From: an uncultured Clostridia bacterium
GTDB taxonomy: Bacteria; Bacillota; Clostridia; Peptostreptococcales; Anaerovoracaceae
Length of the DNA stretch: 6,632 nucleotides
NCBI GenBank assembly: GCA_937915045.1
Contig: CALDNM010000090.1
Span: 1 to 6,632 of the forward strand
Reading direction: 5' to 3'
In this document: positions 6,603 through 6,632 of the stretch, piece after piece
Layout: every line of letters begins with the position of its first letter
How positions within the stretch are numbered: position 1 is the stretch's first letter
Position numbers and translations under genes: made by a program
Notes under the pieces: generated by a model
What the model saw: only the letters and a program-made list of their open reading frames with translations
What the model was told of the DNA's origin: nothing
Databases searched by the model: none

Positions 6603-6632
6603 GATCCAGCTGGAGCAGCTTTATAAAACACT
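6547..6632. repeat. Perfect 33-bp inverted repeat ending at the window edge, probable fold-back artefact
   Basis: Bases 6547-6579 and 6600-6632 are exact reverse complements, separated by 20 bases. The left arm codes for the conserved end of a REC domain; the right arm, in the same frame, does not and contains a stop. The right arm runs exactly to the last base. A 10-base palindrome, TCCAGCTGGA (6565-6574), lies inside the arm. This pattern suits a chimeric fold-back from amplification or assembly. A genuine inverted duplication is possible but less likely. Confidence 0.8.

Noticed and set aside
6600..6632. The terminal inverted repeat read as an intrinsic terminator or transposon end.
   Set aside because: The arms include REC coding sequence, there is no T-run, and no transposase or target-site duplication is visible. 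The repeat is also too long and too perfect for a terminator.

Overview
This window reads as chromosomal DNA from a Bacillota (Clostridia-like) bacterium, quite possibly Lachnospiraceae. The grounds are strong purine-rich Shine-Dalgarno sites (AGGGGG, AAGGAGG), moderate GC content by eye, tight gene packing, and large soluble multi-PAS hybrid kinases beside c-di-GMP proteins whose sensory domains sit at the C-terminus. The family-level placement is inference from protein style, not a measured result.

Layout. Bases 1-98 are a short leader with a good sigma-A-like promoter candidate and two small dyads. Bases 99-749 (+) encode a complete YheO/DauR-type transcriptional regulator (PAS-like domain plus C-terminal helix-turn-helix). 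It converges, with only 3 bp between stop codons, on a minus-strand operon that fills the rest of the window. In transcription order (right to left) that operon holds: (i) the last 27 codons of a REC-ending protein, probably a hybrid histidine kinase, cut at the window edge; (ii) a 1004-residue REC-GGDEF-EAL-PAS-PAS-GAF protein (6514 to 3500); (iii) a 916-residue soluble hybrid histidine kinase, four PAS-like domains-HisKA-HATPase-REC (3503 to 753). Genes ii and iii overlap by the 4-base ATGA, and gene ii starts 4 bases after the stop of gene i, so all three are probably co-transcribed and partly translationally coupled.

How the genes may work together. The hybrid kinase has every catalytic residue I looked for. 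The 1004-residue protein has an intact REC domain and an intact EAL active site, but its GGDEF signature has decayed to MADNF. The simplest model is a cytoplasmic phosphorelay controlling a c-di-GMP phosphodiesterase, with further signal input through PAS and GAF domains placed after the EAL domain. No HPt domain is visible, so any REC-to-REC transfer would need a separate HPt protein. The pairing of kinase and phosphodiesterase is inferred from operon structure.

The right edge carries a perfect 33-bp inverted repeat (6547-6579 / 6600-6632) that breaks the reading frame of the partial REC protein. It looks more like an assembly or amplification fold-back than native sequence, so bases from about 6603 to the end should not be trusted. 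I see no mobile element, tRNA, rRNA or CRISPR array. The regulator at 99-749 has no visible functional link to the minus-strand operon.
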